Translations under genes and position numbers: made by a program
Shown here: positions 25,723 through 33,796 of the stretch, piece after piece
How the letters are laid out: every line of letters starts with the position of its first letter
How positions within the stretch are numbered: the first letter of the stretch is position 1
IMG/VR virus record: IMGVR_UViG_3300009788_000034
Span: 1-48,510 of that record
DNA from: a virus
Length of the DNA: 48,510 nt
Reading direction: 5' to 3' (one strand)
Notes under the pieces: generated by a model
Told to the model about the DNA's origin: nothing
Database searches by the model: none
Seen by the model: the letters and a program-made list of their open reading frames with translations, nothing else

Positions 25723-26178
25723 TCAGGTTCGCCTTGACGGTGAGCCCGTCGGCACGGGGATCACTCGACGGTGTTCCGGCACATAGCCATCGGCTGGCAC
25801 GATGATCAAAGCGCCACACGCACAGCGCCACCGGAACCCAGGCGCCATCTGGCGCTCGGGACGCTCGCCACACAGGTCTGCGGGACCCCGCAGCGTGTCT
25901 TCACCGTGCTCTGCACACCACCCCGCACGAACAAGGTTGCGCAGTTGGTCCATCACCGACCCAAATGAAAACTCCCAGTCGGCGACCTGAAGAAGGGACC
26001 ACACCTCGTATAGCCAACCGGGTCGTCGGCCGTCCCGCCGTAGCTCCTCGGCTAGGACTGTTGCTTCTTTTTGGTTGTAACCCGCAGCCTCCCACACCCC
26101 TTCCCAGCGCTGGAACCTATCCCGGTATTCGGGATCGTCCGCGTCACTCCCTGGCTCGTAGCGCACCACCACCCACAC
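25723..26178 (-). CDS. Hypothetical 151-aa protein; coding sense extends upstream
   Basis: From GTG 26178: MWVVVRYEPGSDADDPEYRD, a helical middle, and a C-terminal zinc-like motif (FRWRCACGALIIVP). The same frame stays open and protein-like for about 40 more codons upstream (WTADSLRAEITRLQTLALTR) but offers no ATG, GTG or TTG. GTG 26300 is in the frame one base away, and the frames meet at a run of five T. Either a CTG or rare start is used, or a one-base difference is hidden there. Confidence 0.65.
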   Translation of the reverse strand: MWVVVRYEPGSDADDPEYRDRFQRWEGVWEAAGYNQKEATVLAEELRRDGRRPGWLYEVWSLLQVADWEFSFGSVMDQLRNLVRAGWCAEHGEDTLRGPADLCGERPERQMAPGFRWRCACGALIIVPADGYVPEHRRVIPVPTGSPSRRT

Positions 26179-26381
26179 ACGCTCGCCTGCCCGGATGCCG
26201 GCCCACTTCGCCTCCCGTGTGAGCGCCAGGGTTTGCAGTCGCGTTATTTCTGCCCGCAGGCTGTCTGCGGTCCAAAAAGTTCGCGTTGAGGCGAGTTCAC
26301 GGCACGATATCCGACCAAATTCGGACCGTATGCAAATCGGTGCCGTTGTGCCCCACTATAGCGTCGCCTACCATCAATCCC

Positions 26382-26657
26382 ATGCTTCCCGCGACCCCGG
26401 CCCTGTTCGACCCTCCACCCCACGGGCCATCATTCAAGCTCCCCTCTCAGTCCGACGTCCTGTGGGCTCGCAAGGGTGCCGTGTGGCATGCGTTTCCTCT
26501 GGCCCCTCGCGACGGTGTTCCGGGGGCCGCGGAGAAGAGTGCATGCCATCGCTTGACGTACACCGAGGCTGTTGCCGTCGCCTATGCCGGCATGACCGTC
26601 GAGGGCGCAGTGTGCGGCCCATGCCGCAGTGAGTGGATCATGGGCGGACGGTCGTGA
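26382..26657 (+). CDS. Small Cys/His protein, 91 aa, probably leaderless
   Basis: ATG 26382 follows TTGTGC-N17-TACCAT with seven bases to the ATG. The N-terminus is Pro-rich; the C-terminus has CHRLTYTEAVAVAYAGMTVE and then CGPC, suggesting one zinc site formed by CH and CGPC. It lies on the plus strand within the late minus-strand region, as moron genes do. Function unknown. Confidence 0.65.
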   Translation: MLPATPALFDPPPHGPSFKLPSQSDVLWARKGAVWHAFPLAPRDGVPGAAEKSACHRLTYTEAVAVAYAGMTVEGAVCGPCRSEWIMGGRS

Positions 26658-26720
26658 CCTGATATCAGAACGTGTGGCGCTGCCCGCCTCTTCGAGCTTG
26701 TGGACGTTCTCCCAGAAAGA

Positions 26721-29321
26721 TCAGTCGCCGAGTATCTCCGTCGCCCGCTTTTGGAACTCGCGCCCCCTACCCCTACGACCCCTACGGCTTCTGGCCTTCG
26801 CAGCTTCCACACTCTCTCGCTCCCGCCGCTCATCGAACTCCTCGACGTCGCTCCGTTGCTGCTTGAGCTTTTTCCGCACGAGATCCATACGCTCAGCGTT
26901 CTCCTTGCGAGCCTTGACGAGCCGTCGCTCGCGGTCCCGGTCGCCGTCTTCATTGGCCTGCTCGATGCCCTCACCAATCTCTTGGTCACGGTCGAGAAGA
27001 CGATCCAGCAACCGAGCGTTGTCCTCTGCTCCGATCTCGGAGCGGAGACGTTTGACCCTCACGCCCTCCACACCGCGGGTAGGCGAGAACTCGCCGACGC
27101 CCACCCCGGGCTGGGTGCGAGCCGCCGCTTGGCGGGCCGCCTCCTCTTCCTCGAATCGCGCCTGTCGCCTTGCAAACGCTTCGTCGGTCTCGTTCCCCCT
27201 CTGCGCAGGTGCCTCGCGCGGCCGAGATACCCGAGGTCCGGGACCCTGGAATTCTTCTCGGCCAACCGGGGTCGGGCCAGCCGCGCGTCCGATATCGCGC
27301 TCTCGCACCACGTCCTTCTCATCGAGCTTGGCCGCGAACTCCGCGGTAGTCAGTCCGTGCGTCCCGGTTCTGCGATCGAAGTCCGCGTTCAGGCTGGTCT
27401 CGACGTCCTCGAGCTTGGCCTCTGGCTTGTCCCTGGTGATCGGCACTGTGACCTTTCCACGGAAGCCAGCCGACTTGAGCTTGTTGCCGAATCCTCGAAC
27501 CATCGTCGCCTGCAGTTGGCGCAATGCAGGTGTCGGGTCGTCGACTCCTGTGAGATCTCCGCCCGCCAAGTCGTCCAGAATCAGCCCTGTTTGCTGGTCC
27601 AGCGACTCCCCCAGTAGCGCATTTTTCATCCCCAGCGTGATTTGTGCGCCGGTGGATGCCATCCGCTTGCCCTCAGCCGTGGCGATACCCTTCCGTGTGA
27701 ACTCGAACCCATCCGCGGCTCTTTGCGATATCGCCGTCTCGATCAGGCTGTTCAGCTCTTGAATGGCGGCCACCGACGACGCCAACTCTTTGGCCTCCGC
27801 GACATCGCGCGCGATGAACGGCGTATTGTCGGGGCGCCTGAGCAGGCGCCCGTCGTCGAACGGGTTGCTCACCCCTTGCTTCTCGATCAGCTCTGCGAGC
27901 TTCTTGCCCTCGGGTCCGGTCCGGGCGATCTCGCGGATCTCGGACCGGAATCGGAGCAGGCCCGTCTCCTTGTCGCGCCCTCGGCCCCTACCCCGCCCGC
28001 GCCGTTCCTCCTTGGCCGCCCGCGCCCGCTTCTCCCTGGCCTCGGCGTTCAGCTTCGCGATCTGGGCTCGCTCCTTGGCGGCCCGCAAGGCCGCAGTCTC
28101 GGCGACCACCGCGCTCTTGGCCTTCGCAGCATCAAGCTGGTCTTGGGCCGCGACGCGAACGCCGAGCAGGGCTTGCCGGTCACGCTCGTTGCCAGCGCGG
28201 GCGATCCTCACGTCCACGTCCTGCAGGATGTCCTCGAGCACGGCCTCGTCGGCTGCGGCGTCGAGCAACCGTCGTCGGTCCTGTTGTCGGGCCAGATCCG
28301 CAGCACGGTCCACACCGAGCCGCACCTCTTCGGTCACGGCCTCGGTTTCGCGCTGAAGCACGTCCTGGGCATCGGTTCGAAGACGCGCGAACACGGCGCC
28401 GAAGTTGGCTGGCCGACGCTGGTCGGTCGCGGCCAGCGCTTCAGCGACCATCTCACCGATGGTGCGACCGATGAGCTCGGGCGCTCCCTTGCGGATGACC
28501 TCGATCCTGCGCTCCTTGGTCCGGGTGATCTCGGCCTGCTCCTCATCACGAGCGCGCTGGCGCTCGTCTTCGTCGACCACAGCCTCGGCGCGTTGCTGGC
28601 GCTGAGTCTCGATCACCTGCTGCTGAGCATCGAGCCGAGCCCGGCTGGCCTCTGCCTGCTGCCTGGCATCGGCCTCGGCTCCGACCACTGCGGCCTGCTC
28701 CTGGTTGGCTGCCAATTCGGCATCCGTCAGCTGCAAGGCAGACACGGTCTCTTGCTGCTGCGCAATGAGCGCGTCTCGCTTGGCCGGGTCCTGCTCAAGG
28801 GCGATCTGGGTTTGCAGATCGGTCGCGCGCCGCCGGAGGATCGTCCGCTGCTCGCCCAGCTCGCTGACGTTGGTGAGCGTGGCGCCCAGCTCTTCGTTGA
28901 CAGCCAACGGGTCGGGTGCGGGCGCGATTGGTGGCGGCGGCGCCACCACGGTCTCGCGCTCGATGGCTACCGGCTGGGCGGCCTGGATGCCTGGCGCTGG
29001 CAAGAATTCCTGTGGTGCCGAGGGGGCTGGCAGTACTGTGGGCTGGGTTGCCGCGATCACCTGTGGTCGCTCAACGATAACGGGCGGGAACTCCCCAAGT
29101 TCCAGCGGTTCCGGCTCCTCTATGGGTACCGGTGGGGCGAGTGTCTGTGCTGGCAGGCTACCGACTGGCTGGAACTCTCCCGCGAGTGGCGGCAAGGCTC
29201 CTGGCACCCGAGGTGGCGGCAGAAGCGTCGGTGCTGCGAATGGCAGTGGCTCGAGTGGTGGTGCCGCTATGGCTTGCGCCACACCAAAGGGTTCAGGGGT
29301 CGAGGGGTCGCCATGGGGCAT
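26721..29321 (-). CDS. Large coiled-coil virion protein (inferred), 866 aa
   Basis: The first about 140 residues are Pro/Ala-rich; residues about 150-450 are a long charged coiled coil rich in Gln, Arg and Glu (QQVIETQRQQRAEAVVDEDE is typical), including an Arg/Gly run RRGRGRGRGRDKE; a globular region follows; the C-terminal 200 residues are again highly charged. Such proteins form the internal core of podovirus heads or are injected with DNA. No enzymatic motif was found. Confidence 0.65.
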   Translation of the reverse strand: MPHGDPSTPEPFGVAQAIAAPPLEPLPFAAPTLLPPPRVPGALPPLAGEFQPVGSLPAQTLAPPVPIEEPEPLELGEFPPVIVERPQVIAATQPTVLPAPSAPQEFLPAPGIQAAQPVAIERETVVAPPPPIAPAPDPLAVNEELGATLTNVSELGEQRTILRRRATDLQTQIALEQDPAKRDALIAQQQETVSALQLTDAELAANQEQAAVVGAEADARQQAEASRARLDAQQQVIETQRQQRAEAVVDEDERQRARDEEQAEITRTKERRIEVIRKGAPELIGRTIGEMVAEALAATDQRRPANFGAVFARLRTDAQDVLQRETEAVTEEVRLGVDRAADLARQQDRRRLLDAAADEAVLEDILQDVDVRIARAGNERDRQALLGVRVAAQDQLDAAKAKSAVVAETAALRAAKERAQIAKLNAEAREKRARAAKEERRGRGRGRGRDKETGLLRFRSEIREIARTGPEGKKLAELIEKQGVSNPFDDGRLLRRPDNTPFIARDVAEAKELASSVAAIQELNSLIETAISQRAADGFEFTRKGIATAEGKRMASTGAQITLGMKNALLGESLDQQTGLILDDLAGGDLTGVDDPTPALRQLQATMVRGFGNKLKSAGFRGKVTVPITRDKPEAKLEDVETSLNADFDRRTGTHGLTTAEFAAKLDEKDVVRERDIGRAAGPTPVGREEFQGPGPRVSRPREAPAQRGNETDEAFARRQARFEEEEAARQAAARTQPGVGVGEFSPTRGVEGVRVKRLRSEIGAEDNARLLDRLLDRDQEIGEGIEQANEDGDRDRERRLVKARKENAERMDLVRKKLKQQRSDVEEFDERRERESVEAAKARSRRGRRGRGREFQKRATEILGD

Positions 29322-29381
29322 GGCTCCACGATATCACAAAGCGACTGGACGACCGCCTTGTCGGTCTGCCACGATGGGGTC

Positions 29382-29708
29382 ATGAACCTCTCGGCTGATA
29401 TCGACCTGGGTGATGCCGAGATTTCGATTCCGGTGCGTGCTTCTCTTGCTTTGCCTGCGGAACTTGCACTGCGCATCACCACCGCCCATCGCGCCATGGT
29501 GCGGCGATGGCGTCGTCGGTTCGGCGACGACAGCCTGCCCGCGATATCCTGGTCTTGGCAGCAGAACATCCTCACCGCGTCCTGGTCCATGGGTTTTCAC
29601 GAGCCCAGTGCAGATGTTTTCTTCCCCGATTGGTCACATGACCGCCCCGTGATTTCCCGCCTGAATCTGATATGCGCTCGCGTGATTCGGCGACTATGGA
29701 CGAGGTGA
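29382..29708 (+). CDS. Accessory protein, 108 aa, probably leaderless
   Basis: ATG 29382 lies six bases after CACGAT, with TGGACG 18 bases further up: the geometry of the leaderless class. The product starts MNLSADIDLGDAEISIPVRA and ends in a Trp/Arg-rich half (SWSWQQNILTASWSMGFHEP). It is an isolated plus-strand gene between two late minus-strand genes. No family recognised; a moron role is likely. Confidence 0.65.
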   Translation: MNLSADIDLGDAEISIPVRASLALPAELALRITTAHRAMVRRWRRRFGDDSLPAISWSWQQNILTASWSMGFHEPSADVFFPDWSHDRPVISRLNLICARVIRRLWTR

Positions 29709-29729
29709 GTGTCAACGTCCGGGTCAAGA

Positions 29730-30296
29730 TCAGCGCAACAGCGTCTGAGTCAGGAGCCCAGTCTCGAAACCGATCTGGCCACCGGTGCGTGCGCCCTTTC
29801 CCCTCTGACCCTCGGGTGACAGCGCGGCGCCTGCCGCCGCCCCGCCTGCAGTCAACAGCGCCGCGAGGACTCCGGGCTTGGCCCGTTCTGCCTGGGCTTG
29901 CTCGATGGAGATCTGTCCCGCTTCCAGGGCCGCTTGCAGCGCGATGTCCAGCCGCTCGGCACGCTCGACCTCGGCAGCCTCGGCCTCGGCAGCCCGACCC
30001 GCGGTCTCCCCTGCGATCTCGGCTCCGGCCTGGGCCAGTGCAGCGCGCCCGCCCCGTTCCGCGAGCAACCGCCCGGCACCCCGCCTGCCAGCGACCCCGG
30101 CTTGGATGCGCCTCCCGAGAGCACCCAAAAGACGTTCGCCGCCCTCGAGCACTCGCTGTCCTGCGGTCGGTGCCTCCTGTCGTGCTCGCAACCGCTCAGC
30201 GAGACGCCGACGCTGTCGCTGTGGGTCGAGTCTCGCCTCTGACAGCTCGACATCCTCCGGTCGCTGTCCCAGCAGAATTTCCCTTGCGGTGGCCAT
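29730..30296 (-). CDS. Small virion core-like protein, 188 aa
   Basis: An Ala/Arg/Glu-rich helical protein with a hydrophobic Gly/Ala segment near the C-terminus (LAALLTAGGAAAGAAL). Placed first among the three internal-protein-like genes, it resembles in plan the smallest ejection protein of short-tailed phages (T7 gp14-like). Assignment is by composition and order. Confidence 0.6.
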   Translation of the reverse strand: MATAREILLGQRPEDVELSEARLDPQRQRRRLAERLRARQEAPTAGQRVLEGGERLLGALGRRIQAGVAGRRGAGRLLAERGGRAALAQAGAEIAGETAGRAAEAEAAEVERAERLDIALQAALEAGQISIEQAQAERAKPGVLAALLTAGGAAAGAALSPEGQRGKGARTGGQIGFETGLLTQTLLR

Positions 30297-30365
30297 GCGA
30301 GCAGCCTACCACATGCCAGCGAAGTGTGGTCAAAGCCACAACACGGTCCCTGCCTTCGGTCGTCT

Positions 30366-30391
30366 ATGCCCCAGCTCTCGGACTGGGGCAT
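30366..30391. other. Perfect 9-bp stem hairpin in intergenic gap
   Basis: ATGCCCCAG and CTGGGGCAT pair perfectly around an 8-base loop in the 210-base gap 30297-30506, which holds no gene I can support. There is no U-run on either side, so it is more likely an mRNA processing or stability element than an intrinsic terminator. Confidence 0.5.
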
Positions 30392-30506
30392 GGGTGCCAA
30401 CGATATGCCATGTCGGGGCAATGGGCCACGCACACACCGGGAGGGCTGGCGGTCGAGGCGCCAGTCACGCACGGGGTTGTGGCCATCGGTCTACCGCAGG
30501 TGGGGG

Positions 30507-30923
30507 CTACCGGTCTACCGCGAGCGTCCGCTTGACCACGGCGGTCAGGCGCATCTTGACTCGACCGCCCTCTGCCAGTCCAGCCGTGTACACGTACCCC
30601 ATGTCCCCCGGCGCCTTGCCCAGGCCAGCGTCAACCATGCTGTCCAGCGCGCTCGCCCGAGACTTTACCTCGATCTTTCTTGCTTCTTTGCCCACGAGTT
30701 CCGCGACGCGACCACGGGTCGCCTGGTGCTCTACGGCCTCGATTCGACAAGTGACGCGATCCTCTTTGCCCACGAGTCGCAGCTGGGGCGCCCGCTTGCG
30801 ATGGGCCTCGAAGTGCTTGACCGCCTTCTTGATCAGACGCTCGACCTCGCGCTCGAGGTACGCGGTCTCGGGGTTGGTGGACTCTTCTGCGTCGGCCAGT
30901 TCTGCTGCCTTTTCTTTCGTCAT
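30507..30923 (-). CDS. Hypothetical late-region protein, 138 aa
   Basis: Charged N-terminal helix (ETAYLEREVERLIKKAVKHF) followed by a beta-rich, basic second half (GGRVKMRLTAVVKRTLAVDR). It follows GAGAGAG ahead of ATG 30923. A duplicated TTCAGGATATC (30942-30963) lies between it and the upstream gene. Minor virion or assembly protein by context. Confidence 0.6.
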   Translation of the reverse strand: MTKEKAAELADAEESTNPETAYLEREVERLIKKAVKHFEAHRKRAPQLRLVGKEDRVTCRIEAVEHQATRGRVAELVGKEARKIEVKSRASALDSMVDAGLGKAPGDMGYVYTAGLAEGGRVKMRLTAVVKRTLAVDR

Positions 30924-30953
30924 GCTCTCTCTCGGTTGGTGTTCAGGATATCT

Positions 30954-31907
30954 TCAGGATATCACACGGTGTCTCGTCGGCAGGCGATCGCGGCGCAGGG
31001 GTGTGCGACGGGTGTCCCACCCATCTGTCACTGTCACCACTACGCTCAGGGTCGGGTTGCCATCGTCATCCCAGCCGGCGTCATCGAGCCGGATGGTGAT
31101 TGACGCGAAGCTCGGGCCGCGCGGCTCGCTCAGCTCCTCGAAAGCTCGCTCGACGAAGGCCAGGAGCTTGGCCGTGGTGAACTCGGCCACCGTCTCCTCG
31201 TTCGGGTCCCTGTCGGCGAACCGTTCGTCACCCGGGCTCGGCTCGGGCACCGACGCCTCTACATGGCCACTTACCATCGGCGGCGCGTCGGGCTCAGGCT
31301 GCCCGCTCACTGGTGGAGGAATCAGCGCGTCGAGTCCGAGCCCCGCCAAATGCCTGGGGTCGGTGAGCTCGACCACGGTGATTCCTGCTTCCGGGAGCGC
31401 CGATGGGCTCCACTCGCTCGCGTCTGCGGGCTCGACCGGCTGCTCGACCGGCTGCTCGACCGGCTGCTCGACCGGCTGCCCGACTCCGAGCTGGCGCAGG
31501 TACGCCTTGACATCCTTGGGCGCCCCGGATGCGACGCCATCGTTTCGGGCTCGCTCACGGGCAGCCCTTGCCCAGGACACCAGCCGTCTGGCATGGGCCC
31601 ACGGCATCGGCTTATTGGCGTCGTCCGCCAGGGTCACGATACATTGCCTGTTGTTGTCCAGCTCTGTGTCGCTGAACCGTTCCAGCACGCCCTTGAGCCT
31701 GCCGACCGGATTCGGCATGTACTCGCTGCCGGTCGGTTTTCGCGTCTTTCCGATCGTGCTGGCTTCGTAGATGGGGCGCGCGCGTCGGGCGCTCATGCCC
31801 ATCACGAACTCACCACTCAGACTCCATCGAGCCATCGCCTCGTGGTAGCCCCATGTCTTGCCTTCGTTCGCGGCGAGGAACGCAGCGAATTGTTCTTCTC
31901 TGGTCAT
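30954..31907 (-). CDS. Hypothetical 317-aa protein, first gene of late strand
   Basis: ATG 31907 follows AGAGGTG. The N-terminal about 130 residues form a helical, basic domain (WAHARRLVSWARAARERARN); then comes a linker with four PVEQ units and a Pro/Glu-rich stretch; the C-terminal about 90 residues are an acidic alpha/beta domain. The linker is encoded by four exact 12-base repeats. Being first after the TTGACT promoter it may be regulatory rather than structural. No family recognised. Confidence 0.65.
   Translation of the reverse strand: MTREEQFAAFLAANEGKTWGYHEAMARWSLSGEFVMGMSARRARPIYEASTIGKTRKPTGSEYMPNPVGRLKGVLERFSDTELDNNRQCIVTLADDANKPMPWAHARRLVSWARAARERARNDGVASGAPKDVKAYLRQLGVGQPVEQPVEQPVEQPVEPADASEWSPSALPEAGITVVELTDPRHLAGLGLDALIPPPVSGQPEPDAPPMVSGHVEASVPEPSPGDERFADRDPNEETVAEFTTAKLLAFVERAFEELSEPRGPSFASITIRLDDAGWDDDGNPTLSVVVTVTDGWDTRRTPLRRDRLPTRHRVIS
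31431..31478. repeat. Four tandem 12-bp repeats inside a gene
   Basis: CTCGACCGGCTG occurs four times without interruption, encoding Pro-Val-Glu-Gln units on the minus strand. The exact copies suggest recent slippage, so copy number may vary between related phages. Confidence 0.9.
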
Positions 31908-31955
31908 GCACACCTCTGAAGTCCCTGGCTACCCCGCCGCGTAGAGGGTATGCAG

Positions 31956-31984
31956 ACTCGTGCGGCAGGGCGTGCCAGAGTCAA
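31956..31984 (-). promoter_or_regulatory. Candidate late promoter TTGACT-N17-ACGAGT
   Basis: TTGACT (31984-31979) and ACGAGT (31961-31956) are 17 bases apart and about 50 bases upstream of the first late gene. Spacing fits a sigma-70-type promoter although the -10 is weak. It is the only promoter-like element seen just above the late strand. Confidence 0.4.
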
Positions 31985-32672
31985 GGTCCGAGTCTGCCCG
32001 TTGACAATACATATCCGCGCTGGTGCCCGCAAGTCCTTTCCGCGTCGCGGTTTGATGTCGCGGCGCCTCCCTGGTGCTCGCTTGCGCCCTGGGTGGACAT
32101 GCCTTGTCGGTGCGCGCCGGTGCGCGAGTACGCGAAATCATTGACCCTTTCACCTCAATCGAAGGCCTTAGAAGCCGGCGCCCTGGCTCGACACCAGAAA
32201 GCCGACCGCATGCGCGAATTCCGCCCACCATCGCCCGGACCCCGCCCTAGCCGTCGCCAACCTATATCTTATACAGGCGACGGTCGTGGCATATCGCCAG
32301 CCGCGGGTCCCGGGTACTACCCGGTCACGTGGTCCAGCTCGGACCGTCGCAGGGTTTCCCCGGCCAGCTGTGCCAGCACGCCTGACGCTCCGGGTCCGAT
32401 TCGACGGTACTCCGGAGCAATGCGCGTGCGTTCGTGGCACTTGGCTGACAAGGGCAGGTGATTCGGATCGTGTGGGTCAACACGTCCGGCCGCCGCCAGT
32501 CTGCGAGGGTTGGCCTGATCCGGCTCATGAGCTGGACTGTGCGTCGATGCGAAGTTGCAAGGGCCAAATTGCCCCAGCAAGTCAAACTCCATAGACATAG
32601 ACGCACAATCCAGCCCACGAGCCCCCGGGTGGCCGTACAGGGGTACCCCCCCTGGCTGCCGATCTCCTGCTC

Positions 32673-32839
32673 GTGGGCTGCGATGGACTATCCTGCAGAT
32701 CCAGGTACACCGACGCATCAGACTAGCGAAGCCAGAACGCACGCGCAATACCTGGGCAGCGGCTGCAACCGCCGTTCCCTCCACGAGCAGTTGCAGCCGC
32801 TCGGATCGGTTTCCTGCAGAATGGCCCATCGCAGCCCAC
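32673..32839. repeat. Long nested inverted repeat
   Basis: Outer arms 32673-32698 and 32814-32839 match at 23 of 26 positions. Inside are a 7-bp pair (32701-32707/32749-32755) and a perfect 12-bp pair AGCGGCTGCAAC/GTTGCAGCCGCT (32758-32769/32790-32801). This forms a three-stem junction in RNA or a cruciform in DNA, and is too long to be chance in a random gap. Confidence 0.8.
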
Positions 32840-32990
32840 GAACCAAGGGCGGCCCCGTGGTCTGCGTGGGATCTTCGCTGGCTCGTGGGCTCGATGCCAT
32901 GCTGATACCCGATTGTCCCCGGGGTTTGGGGTCGGGACGAGGATTGTGCTCCCGGGCCTACTCGGCCTGCAGCATCCACGTCAGCACAGC

Positions 32991-33048
32991 ATCCAACCCA
33001 CGAGGGCGGACGTACAACCAGGCCCGTCGCGGTGCCTGGACTACCTTG
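32991..33048. repeat. 58-bp dispersed repeat, copy 1
   Basis: 53 of 58 bases match the copy at 34233-34290 in the same orientation. On the minus strand both can encode the short peptide VRPRGLD after a shared KVV-x-AP-x-RAWLY. Copy 1 lies in the structured gap, copy 2 just above a gene start. A shorter core (AGTAGTCCAGGCAC) recurs at 35857-35870. Confidence 0.85.
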
Positions 33049-33150
33049 GCACTCATCGCACCTCGCACCGGCCACCCGCAGGTGATTTACATCCGTGACT
33101 TGACACGGCGGTGCGGAAACGTGTTTGATGAGATTGACCAATGCAGGGCG

Positions 33151-33180
33151 AGCGTAATGCACTCGCCCGACCGACGTCAA
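33151..33180 (-). promoter_or_regulatory. TTGACG promoter facing the structured gap
   Basis: TTGACG (33180-33175) is followed, 18 bases on, by TACGCT (33156-33151). The surrounding bases (GCGAG then GCATTACGCTCGCC) closely match the leaderless promoter at 35823-35851, but no ATG follows at six bases. This is consistent with transcription of a noncoding RNA; a TTG at 33141 is the only nearby start. Confidence 0.5.
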
Positions 33181-33479
33181 GCCACCCGGTCCACACGTCG
33201 CCCGACGCCCCGTCCTCTCGGGGTGTTCGTGGTTTCGGTGAGCGGTACCAATCGCCCGTCAGAGAGCTGGCAATACGCCATGTCTGGATCTCCGTGCCCG
33301 CAACAGGCATTCATCACGCCGGGGATATTGCCGAGGCATGCGTCGTGACCGTCTGGCTGGTTGGGGAGCCTGCAGTGGCCGCACACGCGATCTGGACACT
33401 CGGCGACGGCGATGCCCGTGTCGCAGTACACCCACAACCCCAGCAATCGTTCGGTGATCGGATGACCTCGCCACCTCAT
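33177..33479 (-). CDS. Conserved phage protein with ACCGHG motif, 100 aa
   Basis: CGHCRLPNQPDGHDACLGNI is followed by PGVMNACCGHGDP: a Cys/His cluster seen in many phage and prophage proteins that share G-H-D-x-C-L-G-x-L-P-G-V-x-x-A-C-C-G-H-G. Probably metal binding; function unknown. ATG 33479 overlaps the stop of the HTH gene by ATGA, so it is co-translated with a regulator. The C-terminal ETTNTPRGRG lies in a dispersed DNA repeat. Confidence 0.75.
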   Translation of the reverse strand: MRWRGHPITERLLGLWVYCDTGIAVAECPDRVCGHCRLPNQPDGHDACLGNIPGVMNACCGHGDPDMAYCQLSDGRLVPLTETTNTPRGRGVGRRVDRVA

Positions 33480-33721
33480 ATCTCGTCCTCGAGCACGCGG
33501 ATCAGGTCGCCGAGCCTGCCATGGGATATTCTCTTCGTGCCCTTCTCGGCGCGGCTCAGATGGCCGTGATCGAGCCCCGCTCGACGGGCTACGTCTCGTA
33601 GTCCGAGCCCCGCCCTCCGCCTCGCGGTGTACAGCAAGACACCGATGTTCTCCCACCGCGCCTCGATCTCGCGCTCTAATCCGCTTATAATCGCTAACTC
33701 GTCCGTTACGCGTTGCCCCAT
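33476..33721 (-). CDS. Cro/CI-type HTH regulator, 81 aa
   Basis: Residues about 25-75 are an XRE helix-turn-helix: TARRRAGLGLRDVARRAGLD with HGHLSRAEKG as recognition helix, then HGRLGDLIRVL. Only a DNA-binding domain is present, as in Cro proteins. ATG 33721 is six bases after CACGGT of a TTGACG promoter, so the mRNA is probably leaderless. It faces away from a second HTH gene at 34876. A repressor or Cro-like role in the lytic/persistent decision is likely. Confidence 0.85.
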   Translation of the reverse strand: MGQRVTDELAIISGLEREIEARWENIGVLLYTARRRAGLGLRDVARRAGLDHGHLSRAEKGTKRISHGRLGDLIRVLEDEI

Positions 33722-33727
33722 GCGGGC

Positions 33728-33756
33728 ACCGTGGCAGGCCGAGTACCCCGCGTCAA
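33728..33756 (-). promoter_or_regulatory. Leaderless promoter of HTH gene
   Basis: TTGACG (33756-33751), 17 bases, CACGGT (33733-33728), six bases, ATG. The transcript should begin at or next to the A of the ATG. A GTTCGTGGTTTCGG repeat lies 25 bases further upstream. Confidence 0.6.
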
Positions 33757-33796
33757 GGTTTTGCACCCACTCCGGCGGGTGTTCGTGGTTTCGGGG

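Larger units (their letters stand above)
32240..33150 (-). ncRNA. Candidate large structured RNA with mutually exclusive stems
   Basis: About 900 bases with no convincing gene but many long inverted repeats: 32251-32258/32276-32283 (8 of 8), 32310-32324 (6-bp stem), 32531-32545/32600-32614 (14 of 15), 32614-32622/32669-32677 (9 of 9), 32673-32698/32814-32839 (23 of 26), 32701-32707/32749-32755 (7 of 7), 32758-32769/32790-32801 (12 of 12) and 32833-32845/32879-32891 (12 of 13). Arms built on AGCCCACGA/TCGTGGGCT can re-pair with each other, so alternative folds exist. A TTGACG promoter at 33151-33180 points into it from the minus-strand side. Strand and identity are inferred. Confidence 0.45.

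Noticed and set aside
27642-29368. Long plus-strand frame opposite the 866-residue virion gene
   Set aside because: Leu/Gly/Arg-rich shadow of the coiled-coil gene; only the last 108 codons (from 29382) are an independent gene.
31431-31478. Short tandem repeats considered as a CRISPR array
   Set aside because: Twelve-base units without spacers inside a coding frame; they encode PVEQ repeats.
32317-33180. Minus-strand ORF of 287 codons across the structured gap
   Set aside because: No natural protein character, and the nearby start would be a TTG; inverted repeats explain the sequence better.
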